Of a stretch of DNA of 64,000 bases, positions 63,407-64,000 are shown one piece after another. The translations under genes were made by a program, and so were the position numbers. A model generated the notes under the pieces. It had not been told where the DNA came from. It saw only the letters and a program-made list of their open reading frames with translations, and did no database searches. The stretch comes from Hemibagrus wyckioides (lineage: Eukaryota; Chordata; Actinopteri; Siluriformes; Bagridae), in assembly GCF_019097595.1 (NCBI RefSeq), contig NC_080727.1:9307501-9371500 (forward strand), given 5' to 3'. Position 1 is the stretch's first letter. Each line of letters begins with the position of its first letter.

Positions 63407-63490
63407 GAGAGAATAAAAAGCATCACTTTTATATACCTTTTGACCCTCTACACCAGGTAAACCAACAGGACCAATAATCCCAGCATCTCC
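14661..63490 (-). CDS. col27a1: col27a1: fibrillar procollagen alpha-1(XXVII), 56 exons to the stop; 5' end outside window
   Basis: Collagen XXVII is a minor (clade C) fibrillar collagen secreted by cartilage and notochord or vertebral cells. Three chains assemble through the C-propeptide. Minus-strand exons (listed separately) run from 63490 down to the stop at 14661-14663. Helix exons start with Gly and are mostly 54, 45 or 108 bp. About 931 Gly-X-Y residues are present, broken once by GKITG at 26475-26531. The COLFI domain has 8 cysteines, the calcium loop DPNLGC and sequons NFT and NIT. The end [11 protein letters not shown] and the stretch [16 protein letters not shown] fit COL27A1 better than my recollection of COL24A1. 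The intronic mir-455 at 53766-53850 supports the call strongly. The start of the helix, the N-propeptide and the promoter are missing. Teleosts have two copies (a and b) and I cannot choose. Confidence 0.93.
15254..15454 (-). CDS. col27a1: col27a1 exon 55 of window: C-propeptide, third part
   Basis: 201 bp, phase 0 on both sides, starting [20 protein letters not shown] and continuing [20 protein letters not shown]. It contains an NIT sequon and two cysteines, and ends [10 protein letters not shown]. Confidence 0.95.
15600..15850 (+). repeat. Dispersed teleost repeat, copy 3
   Basis: It shares GGCTATCCCAGGGGACTCAG, GCCAATCAGCCTACCATACT and CTTTGAACTGGGGGAGGAAA with the copies at 1950 and 11236. 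It lies in a C-propeptide intron of col27a1. Confidence 0.75.
15968..16152 (+). mobile_element. tRNA-derived SINE A
   Basis: An A-box-like GTGGTAGCTTAGTGGTTAAT and a B-box-like GTGTTTGAATCCCAGG are followed by GGGCCCTTGAGCAAGGCCCT and the tail CTCTGGATAAGGGTATCTGC. It is antisense to col27a1 and its tail stops about 7 bp from an exon border. Confidence 0.85.
16160..16269 (-). CDS. col27a1: col27a1 exon 54 of window: C-propeptide, calcium loop
   Basis: 110 bp, [20 protein letters not shown] and [16 protein letters not shown]. It holds the DPNLGC calcium-binding loop that steers chain assembly in fibrillar procollagens, an NFT sequon and three cysteines. A SINE starts about 7 bp inside the next intron. 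Confidence 0.95.
16434..16599 (-). CDS. col27a1: col27a1 exon 53 of window: C-propeptide, first part
   Basis: 166 bp, starting [20 protein letters not shown] and continuing [20 protein letters not shown]. It holds the first two of eight COLFI cysteines and leaves in phase 1. Confidence 0.95.
17328..17351 (-). CDS. col27a1: col27a1 exon 52 of window: possible 24 bp micro-exon
   Basis: DNSVIIKK, between acceptor ctttttcag and donor gtaatg, phase 0 on both sides. A longer form using the weaker gtatta donor further left (adding up to SLPILDF) also keeps the frame, so the 3' limit is uncertain. A Tc1-like transposon fills most of the intron upstream. Confidence 0.55.
17465..18984 (+). mobile_element. 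Tc1-like DNA transposon, almost full length, inactivated
   Basis: Terminal inverted repeats at 17465-17495 and 18956-18984 (CACTCCTCAAAAAATTAAAG against CTGCTCAAAAAGACTAAAGG) are flanked by TA. The 1.5 kb body encodes a Tc1-family transposase on the plus strand, broken by frameshifts. Upstream is the DNA-binding half ([20 protein letters not shown]). From about 18170 follow the catalytic blocks [18 protein letters not shown] and [10 protein letters not shown]. The second D and the E are 34 residues apart, giving DD34E. It sits in the intron before the C-propeptide, opposite in strand to col27a1. Confidence 0.92.
17981..18600 (+). pseudogene. Broken Tc1-like transposase
   Basis: Decayed coding remnant inside the element at 17465-18984. 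At least one frameshift separates the helix-turn-helix part (17981-18090) from the DDE catalytic part (18091-18600). After [10 protein letters not shown] the frame changes again. The FTDE motif common in the family reads FTDV here. Confidence 0.85.
18986..19030. repeat. (TA)n run beside the Tc1-like element
   Basis: A simple AT repeat directly past the right terminal repeat. TA-rich DNA is the usual Tc1 target. Confidence 0.8.
19041..19106 (-). CDS. col27a1: col27a1 exon 51 of window: C-telopeptide
   Basis: 66 bp, [20 protein letters not shown] followed by TM. It is non-collagenous and acidic at first. It lies between the helix and the globular C-propeptide, where the procollagen C-proteinase cut is expected. 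The exact cut site cannot be read from sequence. Confidence 0.85.
19223..19249 (-). CDS. col27a1: col27a1 exon 50 of window: end of the triple helix (27 bp)
   Basis: GPPGIPKSF. The last Gly-X-Y triplets give way to the C-telopeptide at KSF. The donor is gtaagt, a strong site. Confidence 0.88.
19376..19411 (-). CDS. col27a1: col27a1 exon 49 of window (36 bp)
   Basis: Four triplets, [12 protein letters not shown]. The acceptor is tgtttttag and the donor gtaaga. Confidence 0.9.
19450..19482. repeat. (GT)n microsatellite
   Basis: A pure dinucleotide run in the short intron between window exons 48 and 49. Confidence 0.9.
19512..19529 (-). CDS. col27a1: col27a1 exon 48 of window: 18 bp micro-exon
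   Basis: Two triplets, GAQGPR. The acceptor tcatatag and donor gtgagg are both good, and skipping or including it keeps the frame. It is the shortest helix exon in the window. Confidence 0.8.
19636..19671 (-). CDS. col27a1: col27a1 exon 47 of window (36 bp)
   Basis: Four triplets, [12 protein letters not shown], including an RGD. In intact helix an RGD is usually not accessible to integrins, so I attach no function to it. Confidence 0.88.
19672..20418 (-). other. col27a1 intron, 747 bp
   Basis: AT-rich, with no exon, RNA or recognised repeat. Confidence 0.6.
20419..20472 (-). CDS. col27a1: col27a1 exon 46 of window
   Basis: 54 bp, [18 protein letters not shown]. It contains one triplet with Gly in the Y position (GPG). 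Confidence 0.92.
20751..20813 (-). CDS. col27a1: col27a1 exon 45 of window (63 bp)
   Basis: Seven triplets, an uncommon exon length. It starts [18 protein letters not shown]. The KGIR motif sits where the major fibrillar collagens have the C-terminal cross-link site KGHR. Confidence 0.9.
20814..22283 (-). other. col27a1 intron, 1.5 kb
   Basis: The long minus-strand open frame near the left end reads through from exon 45 and is not coding. No clear mobile element is seen. Confidence 0.6.
22284..22337 (-). CDS. col27a1: col27a1 exon 44 of window
   Basis: 54 bp, [18 protein letters not shown]. Confidence 0.93.
22338..23609 (-). other. col27a1 intron, 1.3 kb
   Basis: Short AT and CT runs near 23045-23098. 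Otherwise nothing is recognised. Confidence 0.6.
23610..23717 (-). CDS. col27a1: col27a1 exon 43 of window (108 bp)
   Basis: 12 triplets, starting [18 protein letters not shown] and ending GDPGPKGQP. Confidence 0.93.
23718..24625 (-). other. col27a1 intron, 0.9 kb, with dispersed repeat copy 4
   Basis: A short copy of the fish repeat seen at 1950 lies at about 24140-24226 (CTTATCCTACACAGGGTCAC, GGGAACCTGGGAATCTCACT). The rest holds nothing recognised. Confidence 0.65.
24626..24733 (-). CDS. col27a1: col27a1 exon 42 of window (108 bp)
   Basis: 12 triplets, starting [18 protein letters not shown] and ending GDQGSFGPK. Confidence 0.93.
24973..25080 (-). CDS. col27a1: col27a1 exon 41 of window (108 bp)
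   Basis: 12 triplets, starting [18 protein letters not shown] and ending GKDGTKGIQ. Its acceptor tract is a pure (CT)n microsatellite (25085-25114). Confidence 0.93.
25085..25114. repeat. (GA)n microsatellite serving as an acceptor tract
   Basis: Read on the minus strand it is (CT)n directly before aaag and exon 41 of the window. Confidence 0.9.
25365..25418 (-). CDS. col27a1: col27a1 exon 40 of window
   Basis: 54 bp, [18 protein letters not shown]. It is glutamine- and lysine-rich with no proline in the X position. Confidence 0.93.
25527..25580 (-). CDS. col27a1: col27a1 exon 39 of window
   Basis: 54 bp, [18 protein letters not shown]. The upstream intron contains a (CT)n tract (25612-25652). 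Confidence 0.93.
25612..25652. repeat. (GA)n microsatellite
   Basis: An interrupted GA run in the intron upstream of window exon 39. Confidence 0.9.
25699..25752 (-). CDS. col27a1: col27a1 exon 38 of window
   Basis: 54 bp, [18 protein letters not shown]. Confidence 0.92.
25753..26318 (-). other. col27a1 intron, 566 bp
   Basis: No exon or recognised repeat. Confidence 0.6.
26319..26372 (-). CDS. col27a1: col27a1 exon 37 of window
   Basis: 54 bp, [18 protein letters not shown]. The upstream intron is 102 bp. Confidence 0.93.
26475..26531 (-). CDS. col27a1: col27a1 exon 36 of window: 57 bp with a helix interruption
   Basis: [19 protein letters not shown]. The block GKIT is four residues between glycines, so the Gly-X-Y register shifts by one. 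Borders are clean (acceptor tttag, donor gtgagt), so this is not a splice misread. Imperfections in the main helix are a known trait of types XXIV and XXVII and are absent from the main helices of types I, II, III, V and XI. Confidence 0.92.
26751..26804 (-). CDS. col27a1: col27a1 exon 35 of window
   Basis: 54 bp, [18 protein letters not shown]. Confidence 0.93.
26953..27006 (-). CDS. col27a1: col27a1 exon 34 of window
   Basis: 54 bp, [18 protein letters not shown]. Confidence 0.93.
27007..27858 (-). other. col27a1 intron, 0.85 kb
   Basis: No exon or clear repeat. The short open frames on both strands lack coding character. Confidence 0.6.
27859..27966 (-). CDS. col27a1: col27a1 exon 33 of window (108 bp)
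   Basis: 12 triplets, starting [18 protein letters not shown] and ending GSRGTTGPA. Confidence 0.93.
28063..28440. repeat. Tc1-type fragment in a col27a1 intron
   Basis: It begins AAAAGTATGTGGATGCCAGA and includes GTTCTGGCATGGTAACCCAA, matching the style of the fish elements that start near CCAAAAGTATGTGGACACC. It is decayed and its limits are uncertain. The rest of the intron (27967-29243) shows nothing recognised. Confidence 0.5.
29244..29297 (-). CDS. col27a1: col27a1 exon 32 of window
   Basis: 54 bp, [18 protein letters not shown]. Confidence 0.93.
29743..29850 (-). CDS. col27a1: col27a1 exon 31 of window (108 bp)
   Basis: A double-length exon of 12 triplets. It starts [18 protein letters not shown] and ends [12 protein letters not shown]. 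It is highly charged. Confidence 0.93.
29851..31325 (-). other. col27a1 intron, 1.5 kb
   Basis: AT-rich, with no recognised repeat and no exon-like Gly-X-Y stretch. Confidence 0.6.
31326..31379 (-). CDS. col27a1: col27a1 exon 30 of window
   Basis: 54 bp, [18 protein letters not shown]. Confidence 0.93.
31473..31944. mobile_element. MITE with a SINE inserted in it
   Basis: The ends AGTGGGGTCCAAAATTCTGA and (reverse complement) CAGTGGTGTCCAGAAGTCTG form the terminal inverted repeats. A tRNA-derived SINE piece lies inside at about 31725-31850. Confidence 0.75.
31725..31850 (+). mobile_element. tRNA-derived SINE B (nested, truncated)
   Basis: It reads GATGTGGTAGGCTACTGGTT, GTGAGTTTGAATTCCAGGTC and AAGCTGCTGCTGCTGGGTCC, as in the copy at 58858. 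The 3' tail is missing. Confidence 0.8.
31967..32020 (-). CDS. col27a1: col27a1 exon 29 of window
   Basis: 54 bp, [18 protein letters not shown]. The donor is gtgtgt. A SINE-split MITE ends about 22 bp past it. Confidence 0.92.
32284..32337 (-). CDS. col27a1: col27a1 exon 28 of window
   Basis: 54 bp, [18 protein letters not shown]. Confidence 0.93.
32833..32886 (-). CDS. col27a1: col27a1 exon 27 of window
   Basis: 54 bp, [18 protein letters not shown]. Confidence 0.93.
33128..33181 (-). CDS. col27a1: col27a1 exon 26 of window
   Basis: 54 bp, [18 protein letters not shown]. Confidence 0.93.
33182..34570 (-). other. col27a1 intron, 1.4 kb, ending in a Tc1-type fragment
   Basis: About 33950-34337 ends GATGTCCGCATACTTCTGGC, the reverse of the common fish terminus GCCAAAAGTATGTGGACA. 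The remainder has no recognised feature. Confidence 0.5.
34571..34615 (-). CDS. col27a1: col27a1 exon 25 of window
   Basis: 45 bp, [15 protein letters not shown]. The donor is gtgtgt. Confidence 0.92.
34803..34847 (-). CDS. col27a1: col27a1 exon 24 of window
   Basis: 45 bp, [15 protein letters not shown]. Confidence 0.93.
34848..35644 (-). other. col27a1 intron, 0.8 kb
   Basis: A fragment starting near 35127 (AGTGGAGTCCAAAAGAATGA) resembles the left end of the MITE at 31473. The rest holds nothing recognised. Confidence 0.5.
35645..35698 (-). CDS. col27a1: col27a1 exon 23 of window
   Basis: 54 bp, [18 protein letters not shown]. Confidence 0.93.
35705..35885. repeat. (AC)n and (CT)n microsatellites
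   Basis: Runs at 35705-35730 (AC) and 35852-35885 (CT) lie between window exons 22 and 23. Confidence 0.9.
35967..36020 (-). CDS. col27a1: col27a1 exon 22 of window
   Basis: 54 bp, [18 protein letters not shown]. It is strongly basic at its end. Confidence 0.92.
36373..36426 (-). CDS. col27a1: col27a1 exon 21 of window
   Basis: 54 bp, [18 protein letters not shown]. It is proline-rich, with high predicted helix stability. Confidence 0.93.
36427..38597 (-). other. col27a1 intron, 2.2 kb
   Basis: It has a short local tandem repeat at about 36710-36785 with units built on TTATCCATATCCA. No mobile element or exon is recognised. Confidence 0.6.
38598..38651 (-). CDS. col27a1: col27a1 exon 20 of window
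   Basis: 54 bp, [18 protein letters not shown]. The upstream intron is 114 bp and partly (GT)n. Confidence 0.92.
38652..38860. repeat. (AC)n microsatellites around window exon 19
   Basis: Runs at 38669-38694 and 38823-38853 flank the exon on both sides. Confidence 0.9.
38766..38819 (-). CDS. col27a1: col27a1 exon 19 of window
   Basis: 54 bp, [18 protein letters not shown]. The acceptor follows a (GT)n run, gtgtttag. Confidence 0.92.
38820..40204 (-). other. col27a1 intron, 1.4 kb, with a Tc1-type fragment
   Basis: About 39131-39340 reads AGCCAAATTATGTGGACATC and CGACCATCACACCCATATGT, one end of a common fish Tc1-type element. The rest is AT-rich and unassigned. Confidence 0.55.
40205..40249 (-). 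CDS. col27a1: col27a1 exon 18 of window
   Basis: 45 bp, [15 protein letters not shown]. Confidence 0.92.
40335..40388 (-). CDS. col27a1: col27a1 exon 17 of window
   Basis: 54 bp, [18 protein letters not shown]. The next intron is only 85 bp. Confidence 0.93.
40474..40523. repeat. (GT)n microsatellite
   Basis: An interrupted GT run between window exons 16 and 17. Confidence 0.9.
40557..41380 (+). mobile_element. Decayed Ty3/gypsy-like retrotransposon fragment
   Basis: Plus-strand pieces recall the protease-to-RT linker of fish gypsy elements. A GNFID stretch near 40917 matches the usual GNFID after the protease DSG. A second block near 41240-41320 translates as [20 protein letters not shown] then PHSDL, like the family's EYxDLxxVFSKxxAxxLPPHRPYD. 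Stops are many and no LTR is visible. It lies antisense in a col27a1 intron. Confidence 0.65.
41421..41465 (-). CDS. col27a1: col27a1 exon 16 of window
   Basis: 45 bp, [15 protein letters not shown]. The downstream intron begins with a decayed Ty3/gypsy fragment within about 50 bp. Confidence 0.92.
41535..41574. repeat. (CTAT)n microsatellite
   Basis: A pure tetranucleotide run between window exons 15 and 16. Confidence 0.9.
41618..41671 (-). CDS. col27a1: col27a1 exon 15 of window
   Basis: 54 bp, [18 protein letters not shown]. Confidence 0.93.
41829..41854. repeat. (AC)n microsatellite at a splice donor
   Basis: On the minus strand the (GT)n run begins at the donor of window exon 14. Confidence 0.9.
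41855..41908 (-). CDS. col27a1: col27a1 exon 14 of window
   Basis: 54 bp, [18 protein letters not shown]. Its donor GT is the first unit of a (GT)n run (41829-41854). Confidence 0.92.
42015..42068 (-). CDS. col27a1: col27a1 exon 13 of window
   Basis: 54 bp, [18 protein letters not shown]. Confidence 0.93.
42509..43048 (+). mobile_element. Tc1-type MITE, copy 2 (both termini)
   Basis: The terminal repeats are CACTACCAGTCAAAAGTCTG and, reversed, CACTACCAGTCAAATGTTTG. The body matches the 6486-6945 copy in opposite orientation. It has no transposase. It occupies much of the intron between window exons 12 and 13. Confidence 0.88.
43067..43120 (-). CDS. col27a1: col27a1 exon 12 of window
   Basis: 54 bp, [19 protein letters not shown] Tc1-type MITE ends about 18 bp from its donor (element 42509-43048). 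Confidence 0.92.
43121..43974 (-). other. col27a1 intron, 0.85 kb, with a Tc1-type fragment
   Basis: About 43300-43425 reads AGTGCCTTGTATAAGTATTC and CTTCTTGAACTTTTCAACAT, a frequent fish Tc1-like terminus. The rest is unassigned. Confidence 0.55.
43975..44028 (-). CDS. col27a1: col27a1 exon 11 of window
   Basis: 54 bp, [18 protein letters not shown]. Confidence 0.92.
44029..45296 (-). other. col27a1 intron, 1.3 kb
   Basis: No mobile element or exon is recognised. The plus-strand open frame at 44686-44967 has no recognisable domain. Confidence 0.55.
45297..45341 (-). CDS. col27a1: col27a1 exon 10 of window
   Basis: 45 bp, [15 protein letters not shown]. The donor is gtgatc and the acceptor tgtgccag. 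Confidence 0.88.
45434..45958. mobile_element. Putative MITE
   Basis: ACAGTGAGGTCCAAAGCTCT on the left faces the reverse of CAAACTTTTGGACCATACTG on the right. The interior is non-coding and about 0.5 kb. The ends resemble the MITE at 31473. Confidence 0.65.
46029..46082 (-). CDS. col27a1: col27a1 exon 9 of window
   Basis: 54 bp, [19 protein letters not shown] (GT)n run lies just past the donor (45999-46022). Confidence 0.92.
46083..47104 (-). other. col27a1 intron, 1.0 kb, with an unassigned repeat
   Basis: About 46640-46940 (CCCATTTATTGTTGACCAAT, GGCTAACACATGCTTCCTCC) is a sequence I have seen as a dispersed fish repeat. Its class is unknown. Confidence 0.45.
47105..47149 (-). CDS. col27a1: col27a1 exon 8 of window
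   Basis: 45 bp, [15 protein letters not shown]. It is unusually hydrophobic for collagen and ends with Ile in the Y position. Confidence 0.92.
48008..48212 (-). mobile_element. tRNA-derived SINE C
   Basis: On the minus strand it reads GGTGGTAGCTCAAGTGGTTA, AACAGGGTTCAAACCCCAGC and GGGCCCCTGAGCAAGGCCCT. It is the same family as the copy at 62649. Confidence 0.85.
48213..49917 (-). other. Rest of the 2.8 kb intron between window exons 7 and 8
   Basis: A (GT)n run lies at 48215-48253. Beyond it the sequence is unique-looking, with no exon or recognised element. 47150-48007 is likewise empty. Confidence 0.6.
49918..49971 (-). CDS. col27a1: col27a1 exon 7 of window
   Basis: 54 bp, [18 protein letters not shown]. 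Confidence 0.92.
50455..50845. repeat. Minisatellite, about five 60-75 bp units
   Basis: Units share the core AAGGCAAGGTGCAATGTTCC followed by a CTCTCTTTCTCTCTGTCTCATTC-type stretch, then a variable (AC)n spacer. Cores begin near 50502, 50576, 50635, 50711 and 50779. Length differences come from the AC spacer. It makes long spurious open frames. Confidence 0.9.
50872..50916 (-). CDS. col27a1: col27a1 exon 6 of window
   Basis: 45 bp, [16 protein letters not shown] minisatellite begins about 25 bp past its donor. Confidence 0.92.
51018..51095 (+). mobile_element. tRNA-derived SINE D (5' fragment)
   Basis: GATGTAGTAGCTTAGTGGTT and GTTGTGAGCTTGATTCCTAG match the heads of SINEs A and E. The body is missing. 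Confidence 0.7.
51300..51358. repeat. (AAT)n microsatellite
   Basis: A pure trinucleotide run of about 19 units. Confidence 0.9.
51770..52055 (+). mobile_element. LINE 3' end, copy 1
   Basis: It reads GCACACTGTGCACTTTACGT, AGCACCAGGTCCTGGAGAAA and TTGAAATGACAATAAAAGCT, a fish LINE-like 3' tail ending in a poly(A)-signal-like AATAAA. The family is not assigned. Confidence 0.6.
52190..52540 (+). mobile_element. LINE 3' end, copy 2
   Basis: It repeats the same tail: AGCACCTCTGGTCTAGGAGG, ATAGTTGAAGTGACAATAAA, then a TTGACT repeat. Its body is shorter and rearranged relative to the copy at 51770. Confidence 0.6.
53270..53520. repeat. Facing (GATA)n and (CTAT)n microsatellites
   Basis: (GATA)n covers 53270-53365 and (CTAT)n 53441-53520, separated by about 75 bp that ends in CAATAAAGTT. 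The two arrays are reverse complements of each other. Confidence 0.92.
53565..53618 (-). CDS. col27a1: col27a1 exon 5 of window (downstream of mir-455)
   Basis: 54 bp, [18 protein letters not shown]. Its acceptor pyrimidine tract is a (CT)n microsatellite (53622-53651). Confidence 0.92.
53622..53651. repeat. (GA)n microsatellite serving as an acceptor tract
   Basis: On the minus strand it reads (CT)n then tgtag directly before window exon 5. Confidence 0.9.
53766..53850 (-). ncRNA. mir455: mir-455 microRNA precursor
   Basis: The minus strand forms a hairpin whose arms are miR-455-5p (53814-53835, starting TATGTGCCCTTGGACTACAT) and miR-455-3p (53777-53797, starting GCAGTCCATGGGCATATACA). The loop region is close to the human precursor, and even the stem base (CCCTGGCGTGAGGG and CCTCAAGG) is kept. 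mir-455 is a known cartilage-rich microRNA lying in intron 10 of human COL27A1, on the sense strand. Here it is also sense, between window exons 4 and 5, so it is probably processed from the col27a1 transcript. The 5p arm ends in TTG, where I recall TCG in zebrafish and human. Short open frames across it on both strands are artefacts. Confidence 0.96.
54209..54504. repeat. (GT)n runs followed by (AC)n
   Basis: GT runs at about 54209-54258 and 54351-54411 are followed by an AC run at 54437-54504. The last two are complementary and close together. They lie in the mir-455 host intron, upstream of the hairpin in transcription. Confidence 0.9.
54916..54960 (-). CDS. col27a1: col27a1 exon 4 of window (upstream of mir-455)
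   Basis: 45 bp, [15 protein letters not shown]. The intron that follows contains mir-455, so this corresponds to human exon 10 if the structure is conserved. Confidence 0.92.
55966..56275. repeat. Tetranucleotide array (ATTC/ATCC/TTTC)n
   Basis: Successive blocks of CATT, CATC and TTTC units run for about 300 bp, with block changes rather than random mutation. Confidence 0.9.
57121..57200. repeat. (TTATA)n pentanucleotide microsatellite
   Basis: About 16 nearly perfect units. Confidence 0.9.
57270..58255. repeat. Decayed dispersed element, about 1 kb
   Basis: It starts CACAATTATTTGGACATGAT and ends GTCCAGATATATATGGGCTT, loosely inverted termini of Tc1 style. Interior marks are AATCAGGTGACTGACTAGGC and GATCACTTCTTTAGACTGAA. 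No transposase frame survives. Confidence 0.5.
58858..59057 (+). mobile_element. tRNA-derived SINE E (full length)
   Basis: It reads GAATGTGGTAGCTAAGTGGT, GTGAGTTGGAATCCCAGATC, GGGCCCCTGAGCAAGGCCCT, then CTGGATAAGGGTGTCTGCTA and a short ATGACTGAAATGTAAATG tail. Confidence 0.88.
59258..59311 (-). CDS. col27a1: col27a1 exon 3 of window
   Basis: 54 bp, [18 protein letters not shown]. The donor is gtgcag, weaker than its neighbours'. Confidence 0.9.
59606..59650 (-). CDS. col27a1: col27a1 exon 2 of window
   Basis: 45 bp, [15 protein letters not shown]. The KGH motif resembles the N-terminal helical cross-link lysine site (KGHR) of the major fibrillar collagens. The donor is gtgagt. Confidence 0.92.
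61055..61160 (+). mobile_element. Short LINE-like 3' tail
   Basis: CCCCCTGGGGATAAATAAAG is followed by repeated TGAAT units, a typical non-LTR 3' end. Confidence 0.55.
61513..61621. repeat. (TA)n and (TAA)n microsatellites
   Basis: TA run at about 61513-61562 and TAA run at 61576-61621. Confidence 0.9.
62649..62893 (+). mobile_element. tRNA-derived SINE F (full length)
   Basis: The A-box region GGTGGCTCAAGTGGTTAAGG and B-box region AGGGGTTCAAGCCCCAGCAC are followed by GGGCCCTTGAGCAAGGCCCT. The tail AATTTCACTGTGCTGTAATG leads to GTGACAAATAAAGGC. It has the second family head also seen in SINE C. Confidence 0.88.
63036..63412. repeat. (GT)n and (GA)n microsatellites
   Basis: GT at about 63036-63061, GA at 63064-63112 and GA at 63355-63412. 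The last ends 24 bp left of window exon 1. Confidence 0.9.
63437..63490 (-). CDS. col27a1: col27a1 exon 1 of window (5'-most seen)
   Basis: 54 bp, [18 protein letters not shown]. No further exon is visible between 63491 and 64000. If mir-455 sits in intron 10 as in human, this is about exon 7. Confidence 0.92.
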
Positions 63491-64000
63491 CTACAAGCAA
63501 ACACAAACATTAAAAACAATGAACTGAGCAGCCAATGCTAGGATATCATCTAAAAGAATGGTTTGGTTTATATTCATGTCTTGCATGTTTTAAATGTAAT
63601 CGAATCTAAATGTTTAATTGACTTGCCTGTGATCTCATGGAAACAAATCGTTTAGTGCTTTGAAACATTAATGCAGGTAATCATCAGTAATATTTCATAC
63701 GCTGTATACTGACTTAATTGTTTGCAGATTTGTGTGGACTTTGAGAAGAGTCGCATGTAGAATCATACACCATATACAAACCAGTACAAAGCTGAACAAC
63801 TGTGTCACTGAAGTCACTACAATAGTCTCATCATATTGCACATACCTCTCAGTAAAGAGTCTGGTAGCTTTCATTGCTAAACAAAGAGCACCTACAAGAG
63901 GAAGCTATTTGACTTCAACCTCAGAAATGTTTTTTATTAAAAAAAAAAAAAAGAAAAAGTTTATTGTTGTGCTGCTCAGGTTTGTTTTCCATGTGCACAT
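63491..64000 (-). other. col27a1 intron, partial
   Basis: No exon, RNA or recognised repeat. The next upstream exon lies outside the window. Confidence 0.6.

Larger units (their letters stand above)
59651..63436 (-). other. col27a1 intron, 3.8 kb, repeat-rich
   Basis: It holds GT runs near 59745-59805, 60100-60183, 60262-60278 and 60355-60380, a LINE-like tail at about 61055-61160, (TA)n, (TAA)n, SINE F and GA runs. No Gly-X-Y exon is found. Confidence 0.7.

Noticed and set aside
14661..63490. COL24A1 or a major fibrillar collagen (I, II, III, V, XI)
   Set aside because: The C-terminal [10 protein letters not shown], the [11 protein letters not shown] stretch and the intronic mir-455 point to COL27A1. 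The helix interruption argues against the major types.

Overview
The window is vertebrate nuclear DNA, almost certainly from a teleost fish. It shows short phase-matched exons with GT/AG borders, long AT-rich introns, dense microsatellites, tRNA-derived SINEs, Tc1-like transposons and a degraded fish-type DIRS retroelement. The SINE families resemble those I associate with otophysan fishes, perhaps catfishes, but that placement is a guess. There is no bacterial, phage or CRISPR signal. Layout: (1) 1-9870, plus strand: the 3' end of loxhd1. Eight exons between 267 and 8007 encode the last 518 residues, which are tandem PLAT domains ending at a stop codon. A 1.9 kb 3' UTR with a poly(A) signal follows. 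The 4.1 kb intron at 1904-5994 holds a degraded DIRS-type retroelement. (2) 9871-14660: the space between the two gene 3' ends. It holds an unassigned retroelement-like stretch, a dispersed repeat and the probable 3' UTR of the next gene. (3) 14661-63490, minus strand: most of a fibrillar collagen gene, col27a1. I resolve 56 coding exons: 50 for the Gly-X-Y triple helix (about 931 residues) and its end, then 6 for the C-telopeptide and the COLFI C-propeptide. The N-propeptide and the start of the helix lie beyond the right edge. The call rests on the C-propeptide sequence, on a one-residue helix interruption typical of the minor fibrillar collagens, and on a clear mir-455 hairpin in an intron. 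mir-455 is the known intronic microRNA of COL27A1. The two genes converge tail to tail. Both matter in tissue mechanics: LOXHD1 in inner-ear hair cells, collagen XXVII in cartilage and notochord or vertebral matrix. Nothing in the sequence shows direct cooperation. mir-455 is on the sense strand of col27a1 and is probably made from the same transcript. The collagen introns carry most of the mobile elements: a nearly full-length but broken Tc1-like transposon, several MITEs (one split by a SINE), a Ty3/gypsy fragment, SINEs and LINE tails. Microsatellites sit directly on several splice sites. I found no wholly new gene system. The best second looks are the conserved cross-link lysine spacing with its one-residue offset, the tiny exons near the helix end, the SINE seven bases from a splice donor, and the microsatellite splice signals.
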